A stretch of 64,000 nt of DNA from Bedellia somnulentella. Taxonomy: Eukaryota; Arthropoda; Insecta; Lepidoptera; Bedelliidae. The position numbers and the translations under genes were made by a program. The notes beneath the pieces were generated by a model. That model had not been told where the DNA came from. It worked only from the letters and a program-made list of their open reading frames with translations, and searched no databases. The stretch is from contig OY755179.1 in assembly GCA_963576735.1 (NCBI GenBank), forward strand, positions 4,960,001 to 5,024,000. Direction: 5' to 3'. Below, one piece after another: positions 1 through 9,419 of this stretch. Each line of letters opens with the position of its first letter. The stretch's first letter is position 1.

Positions 1-111
1 TGGGTACTCTGAACACCAGGTGACAAAGTCACGTGATGTTCAGAAGTATTAGTACCTCTGCCAACCCCTTCGGGGATATTCGGCGTGAACGTTTATGCTT
101 ATGCTTATTAT
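1..111 (+). mobile_element. Family B tRNA-SINE, 3' end only (cut by window edge)
   Basis: This is the last third of a family B SINE. It contains CAGGTGACAAAGTCACGTG, the ACCTCTGCCAACCCCTTCGGGG hairpin region and GGCGTGAACGTTTATG, followed by a CTTATG-type repeat tail. The tRNA head lies outside the window. Confidence 0.8.
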
Positions 112-113
112 AA

Positions 114-445
114 AAGAAAGGAGGTTCTGTGTTTGACCTGCATGTATGTATGTTGGTCGGCGATTATCTCGCGTTTCGCTTAAGCTATTTGGATGCGATT
201 TTCAGAAAACTACTTGTTACTTTCAGGACAAGGTTTTAGTGATCTAACCGTCTTAAAAAAGGAGTTTCTGAGTTTCACCTATAAGTATGTATGTAAGTTT
301 GAAGGTTCTTATAGTTATTATTAGACAAAGAGTTATCAGTTTATGTTATTACATTCAGGAGAGGGTTTAAGTTCTTTAACAGACTCGAAAAAAAGGAGGT
401 TTCTTAGTTTGAAATATAAGTATGTATGTAAAGTTATCAATACTA
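114..445. repeat. Diverged tandem repeat, period about 134 bp, about 2.5 units
   Basis: Three units start near 118, 255 and 388 with an A-run followed by GGAGGTTCTGTG, GGAGTTTCTGAG and GGAGGTTTCTTAG. Each continues into a TATGTATGTA stretch about 30 bases later. Units 1 and 2 also share a second block (TTACTTTCAGGACAAGGTTT against TTACATTCAGGAGAGGGTTT) and a closing CTAACCGTCTT or TTAACAGACTC block. The unit type is unclassified. The sequence resembles AAAGGAGGTTCTC-type lepidopteran repeats such as the one near 38015. Confidence 0.55.
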
Positions 446-1186
446 GACAGAGATTTATCAATGTAATGTTAATAAAGTTTTTTTTTGTAATAAACAGAGT
501 TACTAAATTATTAAACAAAAATGTATATAAAAAACATGAATAAATTACTCTTAATTATTAAAAAAAATATCTATTGCAACATCATGTTTTTCATCCTGGT
601 CATTTTAATCAAGGCTCTTTCGTCACGGGGATGGTTAAGTAATTTCTTTGAATCTATATCACTTAAAGCCATCCCATCAAGGGATTTTACACGACTCAAC
701 GCTACATATATATAAGAGTGTTTCTTCGCATTTGTGATAGGTGAACTTCTCTTTGCTCATCTATTTCGGCAGCAAGAGCAGCACGCTGACGGCACGGCAA
801 GCACGAGTTATCGACACGATAACGGTTAGAATGAGATGACAGTATACGATACTAAGTAAGTGCGTAAAAGATGGCTGCTTTATCCCACGCGATAACTAGT
901 TTAAATACGGCTCGTGCTTGCCCTGCTGAAGTCTTTGTTTTTTTTTCGATGGGTGTTTCGTTCTCCCTTACGCGACTTTTCCTTAAAGCATCCTTTGATT
1001 TTCTATCTAGGCCCGCAGGTAAACAAAATAGTAACAAGTAAGCTAAAGTCAAAATAACAAATATTATAACTACCTGTTAAAAAAACTATAAAATAAACGG
1101 ACAGTAAAACTTATCTCTAAAAAACTATCACTAATTCACTAAAAAACTCAGAGTGATTTAAGAACTTATCACTAAAAAGTATGAAA
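446..1186. other. AT-rich stretch, no gene seen
   Basis: I see no coding signal here. One short inverted repeat, GGCAAGCACGAG (797-808) against CTCGTGCTTGCC (911-922), encloses a slightly more GC-rich segment and could be an old MITE core. The part from 1080 to 1186 has several ACTAAAAAACT and ATCACTAA-like near repeats. Confidence 0.4.
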
Positions 1187-2197
1187 TAAAAACAAAAACA
1201 AAAACTTCAAATTAAAAACTAAACAGAAAAAAAACAAATATTGTTACTTAAAACTATATTATTATTTTTTATTTAAAAAAGAACCGCCTTCAAAAATCCA
1301 ACTGAAAAGTATAAAATAATTTTTATTTATTATGTACAACTCTATTCAACTTCTTCTCTTTGAAGTCGGTGCCAAACAGACAAATCCAAAATGAAAATTG
1401 CTACATAGAGAAAACTATACGAATAATAAATCAATCGATAGTGCCTCAACAACAGTAACACAATCGCGCTCAAAAATCAATTAATTTCATCCGCTCGCAA
1501 CGACGTCGCTTTATAAAGGATGGAATTGGGGGACAGTGAGCGGTGCTTAGCCTGGTGCGCATGCGTCGCACTCCGCAGAGAAATTATCATAATATACATG
1601 TCACCGTAAAACTGTAAATACTAGTAAATTATAATTTTAGATAGATAGCGAGATAGTAAACTAACGTTAGGTTAGGTTATGTAAGATTATCAGATTTCAA
1701 ACTAACGGAATTAACAATTCGACAGAGACATGCATGCACCGAGTTGGCACAACCAAAACTTCTAACACTTTGTAAAAAGACGATCGAGAATCTAAATCAC
1801 TCCATAGTATAAAACAAAGTCGCTTTCTCTATCCATGTCTGGGATATAGGGACATCCTTATGTATACTTCAATCTGTAAAACTACGAAATGAATTTTGAT
1901 GCGATTTTTTTTATTAATTGATTAAAAAGGAAGGTTTATAAGGATTGAGAACTCACTCAACTTGGGCGGGCCACTAATATTCGTTATACTTTGTCATGAA
2001 AATTGGTTTGGCACCGACTTCAAAAAGAAGAAGTTGAATAGAGTTGTACATAATAAATAAAAATTATTTTATACTTTTCAGTTGGATTTTTGAAGGCGGT
2101 TCTTTTTTAAATAAAAAATAATAATATAGTTTTAAGTAACAATATTTGTTTTTTTTCTGTTTAGTTTTTAATTTGAAGTTTTTGTTTTTGTTTTTTT
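1187..2197. mobile_element. Large fold-back (long-TIR) element 1
   Basis: The left arm (about 1187-1377) and right arm (about 2006-2197) are inverted copies of about 190 bp, nearly identical by eye. Both run from an AAAAACAAAAAC edge through GTTACTTAAAACTATATTA and GAACCGCCTTCAAAAATCC to an inner edge GAAGTCGGTGCCAAAC. The spacer of about 630 bp holds GTATAAAACAAAGTCGCTTT, which recurs near 27410. It contains no transposase ORF, so the element is non-autonomous. I could not identify a target-site duplication because both outer edges are low-complexity. The inner-edge GTCGGTGCCA is shared with the fold-back at 38895. Confidence 0.75.
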
Positions 2198-2229
2198 TAT
2201 ATATGTTGTTTGGGCCGATAATTGCTGTG

Positions 2230-2740
2230 CCCAAAATATTTGGATCATGTTCACAGCACTTGTAATGATTGTGAAAACTCATGACATAGAATCTATAACT
2301 ATTAAGTATGTGTCAAAAGGACATACCCACATGAGTACTCATGATGTGGAGCATTTGCATCCAATTCCATACAAAAGTTATCAAATATTGCCAGGATATT
2401 ACCTGTAAATTGTAACCTGTCGCTTCGTAAAACAGGCCCATGATGGTGATGGAATAACACTGATAAATGAAACCCGTGCTTTGAAAGGCAGGTCTGTCAT
2501 GGCATAGCATGTCATTAAGCTGTGTCTGATCTCTCTCTGGTCGTGTCGGTCTTCCGTTCTACAATCCCTGAACGAATAAAGCCATTTGGGTAGGTTGTAC
2601 TCACTATAGATTTCAGGAGGCTTATCCAAATAAGCAGGGCGTGGAAGTCCATAAGTTGGTATGATAAAATACTTGATTCAATCAACGTTCTTATGACGAT
2701 ACACTCATGATGAGGCAACAGCAAGTCAATGCTAAAATCA
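2230..2740 (-). pseudogene. Possible decayed protein-coding remnant, unidentified
   Basis: On the minus strand this block has base composition unlike its AT-rich surroundings. Overlapping open stretches occur in all three frames (2313-2510, 2399-2629, 2515-2724), as expected if a coding sequence had suffered frameshifts. One frame reads a proline/tyrosine-rich segment (IPTYGLPRPAYLDKPPE, about 2600-2660) followed by YNLPKWLYSFRDC. Another reads MGLFYEATGYNLQVISWQ, followed by an aromatic stretch. I do not recognise the family. It could equally be chance open frames in a repeat. Confidence 0.2.
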
Positions 2741-3105
2741 AGTATGTTGCAACTTACATGATTTTAGCTTTTTCAAGATCATAACTCTTAGTCAAGTAAG
2801 TTATTTGCTTCTTTTTAGCTTAGTAATTGGAACGTAGATAATAGGGTAAGACTATGCAAAAAGCATTTTCATTCTGCATTGGCGTTACTTTAAAGGTCAA
2901 GTTAAAAAAATATATTAATTTCATTAGGAAACTACATCACGTCGGACATATTCAAAAATCATCAAGATCCGACAATTACTTTAGGAAATATTTAAATTTA
3001 AAGAAAAAAAATGTTTTTTCGCTCTCCTGTAAAATTTGCCAAAAACGACATACTTGTTTTTAGTTTAACACAGTCGTATTTATCTTTTCCAAACTCATAT
3101 TTGTG
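2741..3105. other. No feature seen
   Basis: AT-rich sequence. A 69-codon open frame at 2854-3063 has no recognisable motif and is lysine/phenylalanine-rich, as expected by chance at this composition. Confidence 0.4.
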
Positions 3106-3352
3106 ACTCATTTATTAAGGTTGTTAACGGTGTGGAAAAACATCGTACGGAAACCCACATGACTAAATTGTACTTATTCAAGTGACAATGTATTCGTACA
3201 ACACGACGACAGGCCTGCCCTTTATAACGTGAGTACAGTGTCCAAGCAAAACGTGGCGGTACTCTGAACAGCAGGTGACAATGTCACATGACGTTTAAAA
3301 GTATTAGTACCTCTGCCAATCTCTTCGTGGATATACGGGGTGAACGTTTGTG
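3106..3352 (+). mobile_element. Family B SINE, 5'-truncated
   Basis: It matches the family from GGTTGTTAACGGTG through CCCACATG, GGCCTGCCC, GTGAGTACA and CCTCTGCCAATCTCTTC to GGGGTGAACGTTTG. The tRNA-like head is missing. It is more diverged than the copies at 47975 and 53521. Confidence 0.8.
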
Positions 3353-3683
3353 AAAGTTGCAAATACAGTATGAGCAAAGTTTGCATGCATTTGGTAACTG
3401 GTAATTTTATTTTAATTTTTTCATAGAATATACCCTATACTGTTATATCTGGGGGCAGGGTCCATATTGGCTCACATAAAATTCTAAATCATAATCGTCG
3501 TCTTACTAACGATTTGTGTTCGTAATAATCACTCTTCATATTTTTATTTTTCATATTTTATTTATTCGTACAATTTTAATACTAACAACGGAATCCATAA
3601 CAGTTAGTGATCATATTTTTTTTAATTAATACTGTTACTACCAAGAATCTTTTTAAAACTATATTTTTTTCTTTTCAACGGTC
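3353..3683. other. No feature seen
   Basis: AT-rich sequence without repeats that I can assign. Confidence 0.35.
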
Positions 3684-3696
3684 ATATTATTTTTAT

Positions 3697-3971
3697 GCTG
3701 TGTAGTGCCGGCTTAGAATGCTGTGTAGTGCCGGCTTAGAATAGCGCTACCCCATTTCTTCCGGTGGGTGTACGTACGAGGCGACTAACGGTATTGGGGC
3801 TTTTAAGGGAACATTGGGCGATGCGGTTGGAGACCCATCACCAACAACCTTTATTTAACCATCTTTCCCCCACTCAATTTTCCAAAAGTGGCTGAGGAAT
3901 TTCTAATTCCTTAGCTCTGGCTACCCCTTCTAGGGATCTATAGCCGTGAGTATATATGTATGTATGTATGT
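3697..3971 (+). mobile_element. Family A retroposon, full length, duplicated head, TSD
   Basis: The copy is flanked by a perfect 13-bp direct repeat, ATATTATTTTTAT (3684-3696 and 3972-3984). The 5' head (about 23 bp beginning GCTGTGTAGTGCCGGC) is present twice in tandem (3698-3720, then from 3721). Both copies lie inside the duplication, so the doubled head was part of the inserted cDNA. The tail is TATATATGTATGTATGTATG. Confidence 0.9.
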
Positions 3972-4080
3972 ATATTATTTTTATTAATAATATTTTTACT
4001 ACGATAAACAAGCAAGCATGCATGCAAATAGGAATCATGCATTTAAGGTGCTCGCTCCGCTCGCTCGTTTTATACATAAT

Positions 4081-4101
4081 CTAACCTAACCTAACCTAAC
4101 T
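4081..4101. repeat. Short interstitial telomere-type repeat (CCTAA)4
   Basis: There are four consecutive CTAAC units, the (TTAGG)n insect telomere motif on the minus strand. A shorter version sits near 21837-21850, and TTAGGTTAGGTT lies near 1668. These are too short to be a telomere. They may be chance expansions or scars of break repair. Confidence 0.5.
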
Positions 4102-4293
4102 AAATGTGACCTAACTTTTATATAGATAAAAACACATATAATTGATATTTTTTTTTAAATATTAGACTAAAACACATTTACGAATTTTATACTCGTAGTT
4201 ATTTATTGAAATGAATATATTGTCGGTCGTTAGTAGAAACAAACATATTAAAACAAATATTATTAAATATGACATACACATATACATATCGTA

Positions 4294-4366
4294 CTAAGTG
4301 GCGATCGATAGTCTCTGCCTACCCCAATGGGAATAATGGGCGTCAGTATAAGTAAGTAAGTATTAT
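4294..4366 (+). mobile_element. LINE-L 3' terminus, severely 5'-truncated
   Basis: The piece reads AAGTGGCGATCGATAGTCTC, TGCCTACCCCAATGGGAATAATGGGCGTCAGTATAAGTAAGTAAG. These are the last codons (W-R-S-like to A-Y-P-N-G), the stop and the tail of LINE-L, with point changes. Confidence 0.75.
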
Positions 4367-4388
4367 TAAATACAAAGTGTATAATTAG

Positions 4389-4798
4389 CACTGACCTCCA
4401 TTATACTATATAAGTACGCTGGACTAACGATACGTATCAAAATGACAGCTATTTACTGTGCCAATTTGAAGCGCCCCCAATGAAGGAACGAGGAACTAAA
4501 TACGACGTAAACTGCAAAATGGCCAGTGTTTTTTTACCATAAAGCATAATATATCTATGGTTTTTAGAAACAATTATAAATCAATAGTGCTGTAAAGTTT
4601 CGTTTCGATAAAACTTAGCCTTTACTTTAAGCAGAAACATTTTATCGATATATTTTATCTTCCTGTCCCATCTCTTTTATTAGTTCCTTGTTCCTTCACT
4701 GCTGCCGTAAGCGCCAAAATGGCGAAAATCAAATCGCCTCACTGTCACCCGGCCTATAATTAGTCCAGCGTACTTATATAGTATAATGGAGGTCAGTG
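4389..4798. mobile_element. hAT-like MITE, 410 bp, intact TIRs and 8-bp TSD
   Basis: The terminal inverted repeats are perfect for 39 bp (4389-4427 against 4760-4798) and start CACTGACCTCCATTATAC. An exact 8-bp direct repeat, ATAATTAG, flanks both sides (4381-4388 and 4799-4806). An 8-bp duplication and a terminus with A at position 2 and G at position 5 fit the hAT superfamily. The P superfamily also makes 8-bp duplications. There is no ORF, so it needs a transposase in trans. Perfect TIRs and TSD mean a comparatively young insertion. Confidence 0.85.
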
Positions 4799-4806
4799 AT
4801 AATTAG

Positions 4807-6417
4807 TGATATTATGAATTTCGATTATTATATTTTTTAATATTTATGACTTGAATTTTTTATGAAGACTGATCATTATGATTTTAAATGGTACGTGAAA
4901 TATTTTTGGACCTCCAATGATAGTAGTTAAAAAGTTATGTAAGAAAAAGCGCACCCCTGGAGGCACGGTAGTGCCCCCGCCAAGACGAGCCAAGCGAAGT
5001 GCACGGGCACTACCTACCTTTTCTCGAAGTGCTTCGTCGTTTTTTTAAACCCTCATAACTTGGGTTTGGATTATGCTAGATCAAAAAAAGGGACATATTG
5101 TCAATAGCGGACTTGTTGAACATATAAAGTTTAAATTACATTAGCTTTTATACTTCAGATTTTATTTATATCTAAAAAACGCTGATTTCGTCACTGACTC
5201 ACTGATGATCATCAAAATTCTTAGGGTATTTCCTAATGTCCTGGAAAGCTGAAATTTTGTATGTAAGCAAGTATTAGCACACAAACAACAAAAAAAATAT
5301 AAAACTTGTAACTTTCATCCCCCAACCCCTTAAACTAGGGAATGGGAGTTTGTATGAGACCTGTAATTTTCAAATTTGACGCTAGAGGTCTAATCTGATC
5401 TAAAACTTGATGCACTCAAATATATATATGTGAGAAATGAAATCCCACCAAAATAAATTTCATGCAAAATGTTGCCAAGACGAGCCCATATGACTCGCAC
5501 TGTCAAAAAGTTATCAGATCTCATGTAGAGCCAAGCTTCTAACACTACACGCCCTAACTCTACAAGGCCTAACTTCACAAACTCTACACCTTAGTCAAAG
5601 TATGTGGCATGGCCGTTCGTTATTACAAGAACTATTTTATAACACAAAAGTAATGATCAGTGAATTAATGTTTCACCTTACGCCGATGTGAATGTAGCGA
5701 AATGCGAAACTTAGTTAGTTTCGTTTAAAATGTTTGCTACTATATTTTTTCCGAAACTTGTAATATACGCGCGTTGGACGTTTGCTTTTGTTTTTAGCCT
5801 AATCTTATTGATGCAAACACAATTTCTAAGAAATTTGGTACTATTTTTGGTATGTGAATTCTGGTGATTCTGCTGCGAAAGACAAAAGGTTGGTTTAAAT
5901 TTGGGATGCCTTTGGAACGCAAAATACGTTTAAATTTTACACTGCGCCTCTATCAATTTATTTGAGGTGTTTTTTCCGGTACCCTTAGTTCAAACAGACG
6001 TGAATATTTTATTGGTCATATTTTTCCGGGATAAAAAGTACCCTATGTTATAAGTTGGGTCATCATCGAGCATTCTTCCAAATTTAATTTATATACATGA
6101 GGAGCCTTTTGGCCTTAACCACACAAATATCTAAACTTTCACATTTATAAACTTTCACCCACTTTTCAAATCTAAATTTAGATCAAAATTTATTTCCTAT
6201 TTATGGCTTATGTATAAGTTAAGTTTAAGTCTAAGTTTAGTTAGTCTTAACTGCTAAGTTTTTCTTCTTTTTAAGTGTTTTCGGAAATTTCTGTGGATAT
6301 CTGTCACTGGCCTTATGTTTGTAATTTGTTAACCATTATATTATTTCAAGTTATATGATGTTGATGTCCCAAATAAAATAAACAAAAAAATAATAACATT
6401 AATAATAGGATCATTCA
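4807..6417. other. Non-coding stretch with unclassified dispersed-repeat pieces
   Basis: The part from 4935 to 5590 looks like a single older repeat. It has a GC-rich block, GTGCCCCCGCCAAGACGAGC then GAAGTGCTTCGTCG (4970-5045), followed by CCTCATAACTTGGGTTTGG and CACTGACTCACTGATGATC (5190-5212). About 6025-6055 contains GGGATAAAAAGTACCCTATG, a phrase familiar from lepidopteran transposable elements. No transposase or RT frame survives. The 62-codon minus-strand open frame at 5390-5578 shows no motif. Confidence 0.4.
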
Positions 6418-6482
6418 ACATACATACATATACTCATAGCTATAAATCCCTAAAATGGATAGCTAGAGATTCCTCAGCCACT
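6418..6482 (-). mobile_element. Family A 3' fragment
   Basis: Only the TATGTATG tail, the GTGAGTAT block and the start of the hairpin region remain (ACTCATAGCTATAAATCCC to TCCTCAGCCAC). It is directly abutted by the tail of the next A copy, which suggests insertion of, or recombination with, a second copy at the tail microsatellite. Confidence 0.75.
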
Positions 6483-6722
6483 ACATACATACATACATAT
6501 ACTCACGGCTATAAATCCCTAGATGGGGTAGCCAGAGCTAAGGAATTAGAAATTCCTCAGCCACTTTTGGATGTTAAGTGGGGAAAAGATGGTAAAATAA
6601 AGGTTGTTGGTTATGGGTCTCCAACCTCATCGCCCAAAAATTTACAGTTACAGTTAGTCGCCTCTTACGTACACCCACCGGAAGAAATGGGTAGTGCTAT
6701 TCTAAGCCGACACTACACAGCA
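6483..6722 (-). mobile_element. Family A retroposon, unit 1 of a tandem duplication
   Basis: Near full length, with about 10 bases missing in the middle (after CCCAAAAAT). The downstream flank (6723-6855) is repeated after the next copy, so this copy was duplicated as DNA and not inserted twice. Confidence 0.85.
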
Positions 6723-6851
6723 ACTCACTCAGCCTCAGCAACGACTAAGATCTTAATCAATCTTTTAGAATCTTGAGTTATTCTATGTAAATAACAAGTG
6801 ATACACAGTTACTTCCTTATTATGCTTATTTTACCCTTGTGTATTTTACAG

Positions 6852-7105
6852 TTACATACATACAAACATACTACTCACGGCTATAATTCCCTAGAAGGGG
6901 TAGCCAGAGCTAAGGAATCATAAATTTCTCAGCCACTTTTGGAAGTTGAGTGGGGAAAAGATGGTGAAATAAAGGTTTTTGGTTATGGGTCTCCAACAGC
7001 ATCGCCCAAAAATTCAATAAAAAGCCCCAATACCCTTAGTCGCCTCTTACGTACACCCACCGAAAGAAATGGGGTAGTGCTATTCTAAGCCGACACTACA
7101 CAGCA
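6852..7105 (-). mobile_element. Family A retroposon, unit 2 of a tandem duplication
   Basis: Full length. Its 3' neighbour (7106-7235) repeats 6723-6855 with few changes (ACTCACTCAGCCTCAGC, GATCTTAATCAATCTTTTAG, GTGTATTTTACAGTT). Unit length is about 373 bp. Confidence 0.85.
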
Positions 7106-7235
7106 ACTCACTCAGCCTCAGCCACGACTAAGATCTTAATCAATCTTTTAGGATCTTGAGTTATTATATGTAAATAACAACTGATACACAGTTACCTCCT
7201 TATTGCGCTTATTCTACCCTTGTGTATTTTACAGT

Positions 7236-7703
7236 TCTTATACAAGAAGCATATTATGTAGCAAGTAAGGTGTACAGCTGGAGATGTACATTTGCAGTTG
7301 ACCTACAAAGATGTAGCACACGCCCCACAGATCTCTGGAGAGTGGAAAAAATAATTTGCCAGCTTATTCAAACTAGAGTGTGTACATTTATTTTCGGCGG
7401 GAAACAGATTTTATGCTGAACTGTGTTTTGCTTAACATACACATTGAAACCAGAGTGTATTTTTAGGAGATTTGCGGTATGTATTAAATGTATGCATGAA
7501 ATGTTTCTTTAATAACTTGCATTAATGTTAAGTATAAGATTTCACTTAAATTGAATTAAAGTATAAAATTAGTTTAAAACTCTTTTTATTTAAAAACGCG
7601 TTTTCACTTGTTAAGAACTTGTGTTTGTTAAAACTTAGAATATCTAGTCTAAGTATTTTCAGTTTAGATTCATTAAATTTTTGAAAAAAACTAGCTATCC
7701 CAA
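7236..7703. other. No feature seen
   Basis: This holds a 65-codon open frame (7222-7419, + strand) with moderate composition (CTRPTDLWRVEKIICQLIQT) and no family that I recognise. I do not call it a gene. Confidence 0.35.
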
Positions 7704-7715
7704 ACTTTAACAATA

Positions 7716-7962
7716 CAAACATACATACATACATATACTCACGGTTATGAATCCCCTGCAGGGGTAGCCAGAGCTAGGGGATCAGAAATTCCTCAGCCAC
7801 TTTTGGAAGTTGCGTGGGGAAAAGATGGTGAGATAAAGGTTGTTAGTGTTGGGTCTCCAACCGCATCGCCCGAAAATCCCCAATAGCGTTAGTCGCCTCT
7901 TACTTACACCCACCGGAAAAAATGGGGTAGTGTTATTCTAAGCCGACACTACACAGCAAACT
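7716..7962 (-). mobile_element. Family A retroposon, full length, 12-bp TSD
   Basis: The direct repeat ACTTTAACAATA flanks the copy (7704-7715 and 7963-7974). The 3' tail is (CATA)n on the left, and the head GACACTACACAGCA is on the right. Confidence 0.88.
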
Positions 7963-8079
7963 ACTTTAACAATAATAGGCACAAGTTAAAGTAATAAGGG
8001 ACCGGAGCCGCCATATTGTTTGGAATATATGTAGGACGCATATATACACCCATTTATTATTAGATATAGCGAAATGGAT

Positions 8080-8290
8080 ATAAAGTAAGCGCAGACTAAG
8101 TACAACTCAGCCATTTGGTTTATGTGACGATGTTTTCCCCGACCATTGATACCTTCAACCTTGATAAATTAATAACTCTTGGTATGGCTTTAAAACAGAC
8201 ACATTGGTGAAGGGTCGATTCAAGTTTTGCACTTACGTCTCCTACATGAGAAGGAGTGGTACTACTACTAATCTATCAAGGTTTTTCGAC
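8080..8290 (-). mobile_element. Family B remnant, highly diverged
   Basis: It contains ACTAAGTACAACTCAGCCAT, ACGATGTTTTCCCC, CCTTGATAAATTAA, GACACATTGGTGAAGG and a degraded tRNA-like end. The order matches family B read on the minus strand. Confidence 0.6.
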
Positions 8291-8328
8291 CTACCGAACT
8301 GTAATCACCCCTATACTTAACTTACAAG

Positions 8329-8400
8329 TGCCCAAAGAAGGGTAGCCAGAGATTCGGATTAAGAATCACTAAGCCTTTTTTAGAAGTTGAAAAGGCAAAT
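8329..8400 (-). mobile_element. Family A remnant, diverged
   Basis: GAAGGGTAGCCAGAGATTC, then AGAATCACTAAGCC, then AGAAGTTGAAAAGG follow the family A 3' half on the minus strand. Confidence 0.5.
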
Positions 8401-8542
8401 CCAAAAATATACAAATTTGCATAAAAACTAGGTAGAGAACCCCATTTCACCCTCTAAAAGAAAGTTTCCCTTTTCTATTTACTCTTTAAAACAACCCATA
8501 CATTTTAGGCTATAAGAGCAATAAATGAAAGCTTTACTTTTT

Positions 8543-8828
8543 GCTGTGTAGTGTCGGCTTAGAATAGCACTACCCCTTTGCTTCCGGTGGGTATACGTAA
8601 GAGGCGACTAACGGTATTGGGACTTTTTAAGAGATTTTTGGGCGAAGCGATTGGAGACCCATCACCAACAACCTTTATTTTACCATCTTTTCCCCACGCA
8701 ACTTCCAAAAGTGGCTGAGGAATTTCTAATTCGTTAGCTCTGGCTACCCCTTCTAGGGATTTATAGCCGTGAGTATATGTACATACATATACTCACGGCT
8801 ATAAAATAAGATATAAATTATATGTATG
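8543..8828 (+). mobile_element. Family A retroposon with palindromic 3' tail
   Basis: A complete body is followed by an unusual tail. GTGAGTATATGT runs straight into its own reverse complement, ACATACATATACTCACGG, making a palindrome of about 40 bp (8763-8803). About 25 AT-rich bases ending in TATGTATG follow. TTACTTTTT occurs just upstream (8534-8542) and just downstream (8829-8837), a plausible 9-bp TSD that would place the palindrome inside the inserted cDNA. Confidence 0.8.
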
Positions 8829-8837
8829 TTACTTTTT

Positions 8838-9419
8838 AAAGAACACTTGACATTTACAGATTCAAATGTTCAATGGGCTTGCTGCATTGCTCCTCTGTAT
8901 GGCAATGCTGATTCTTTGACACTAGTTTTGACAAGGTGCGTGGAAAATTCTACATGCATATGGACCTCATGGGCCAAGGTTCTCTACCATAAATGAGACA
9001 AAAACATGACGCACACCAAGGAAACCTTACTTACATTTCTTAAAACCCTCGGCATTATCAGCCGCAGCTCCAGCCCGAGCCGCAGACCCTGACAAATGGG
9101 AAGGCGCCAGATGATTAACAGATGTTTTTTTTCTGTTGCCGCTTTAACATTAAAAATAACAAGAATACTCGTAAGTAATAAGAATTTCAAAATGCTGGCA
9201 AACCAACCTAAATTTTTAAAGATTATGGTTTTGAACCCTTCTAGCAATAGTCTGACTCGCACTTGACTGAATTTTAATTTTAGATTGCTGGGTCATGAGG
9301 TTGGAAAACCATCACCTATCTTTCCTCATCTATACTTCCAAAAGTGTCCGCAGAATCAGTGATTCCGTTCTCGCTACCCATTTATTGAGGTGATAACTGT
9401 TATAAAGTACATACGAGTA
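8838..9419. other. No confident feature
   Basis: A 92-codon open frame on the minus strand (8984-9262) is leucine-rich and lacks a recognisable motif. 9285-9400 has a weak likeness to family A (GGTTGGAAAACCATCACC, CTTCCAAAAGTG) in plus orientation. Confidence 0.4.

Noticed and set aside
4081..4101. Telomere or subtelomere
   Set aside because: Only four TTAGG-type units are present, and ordinary dispersed repeats continue on both sides.
6418..7105. CRISPR-like array of repeated units
   Set aside because: The spacing is that of duplicated SINEs with TATG tails. The organism is eukaryotic and there are no short regular repeats with unique spacers or cas genes.
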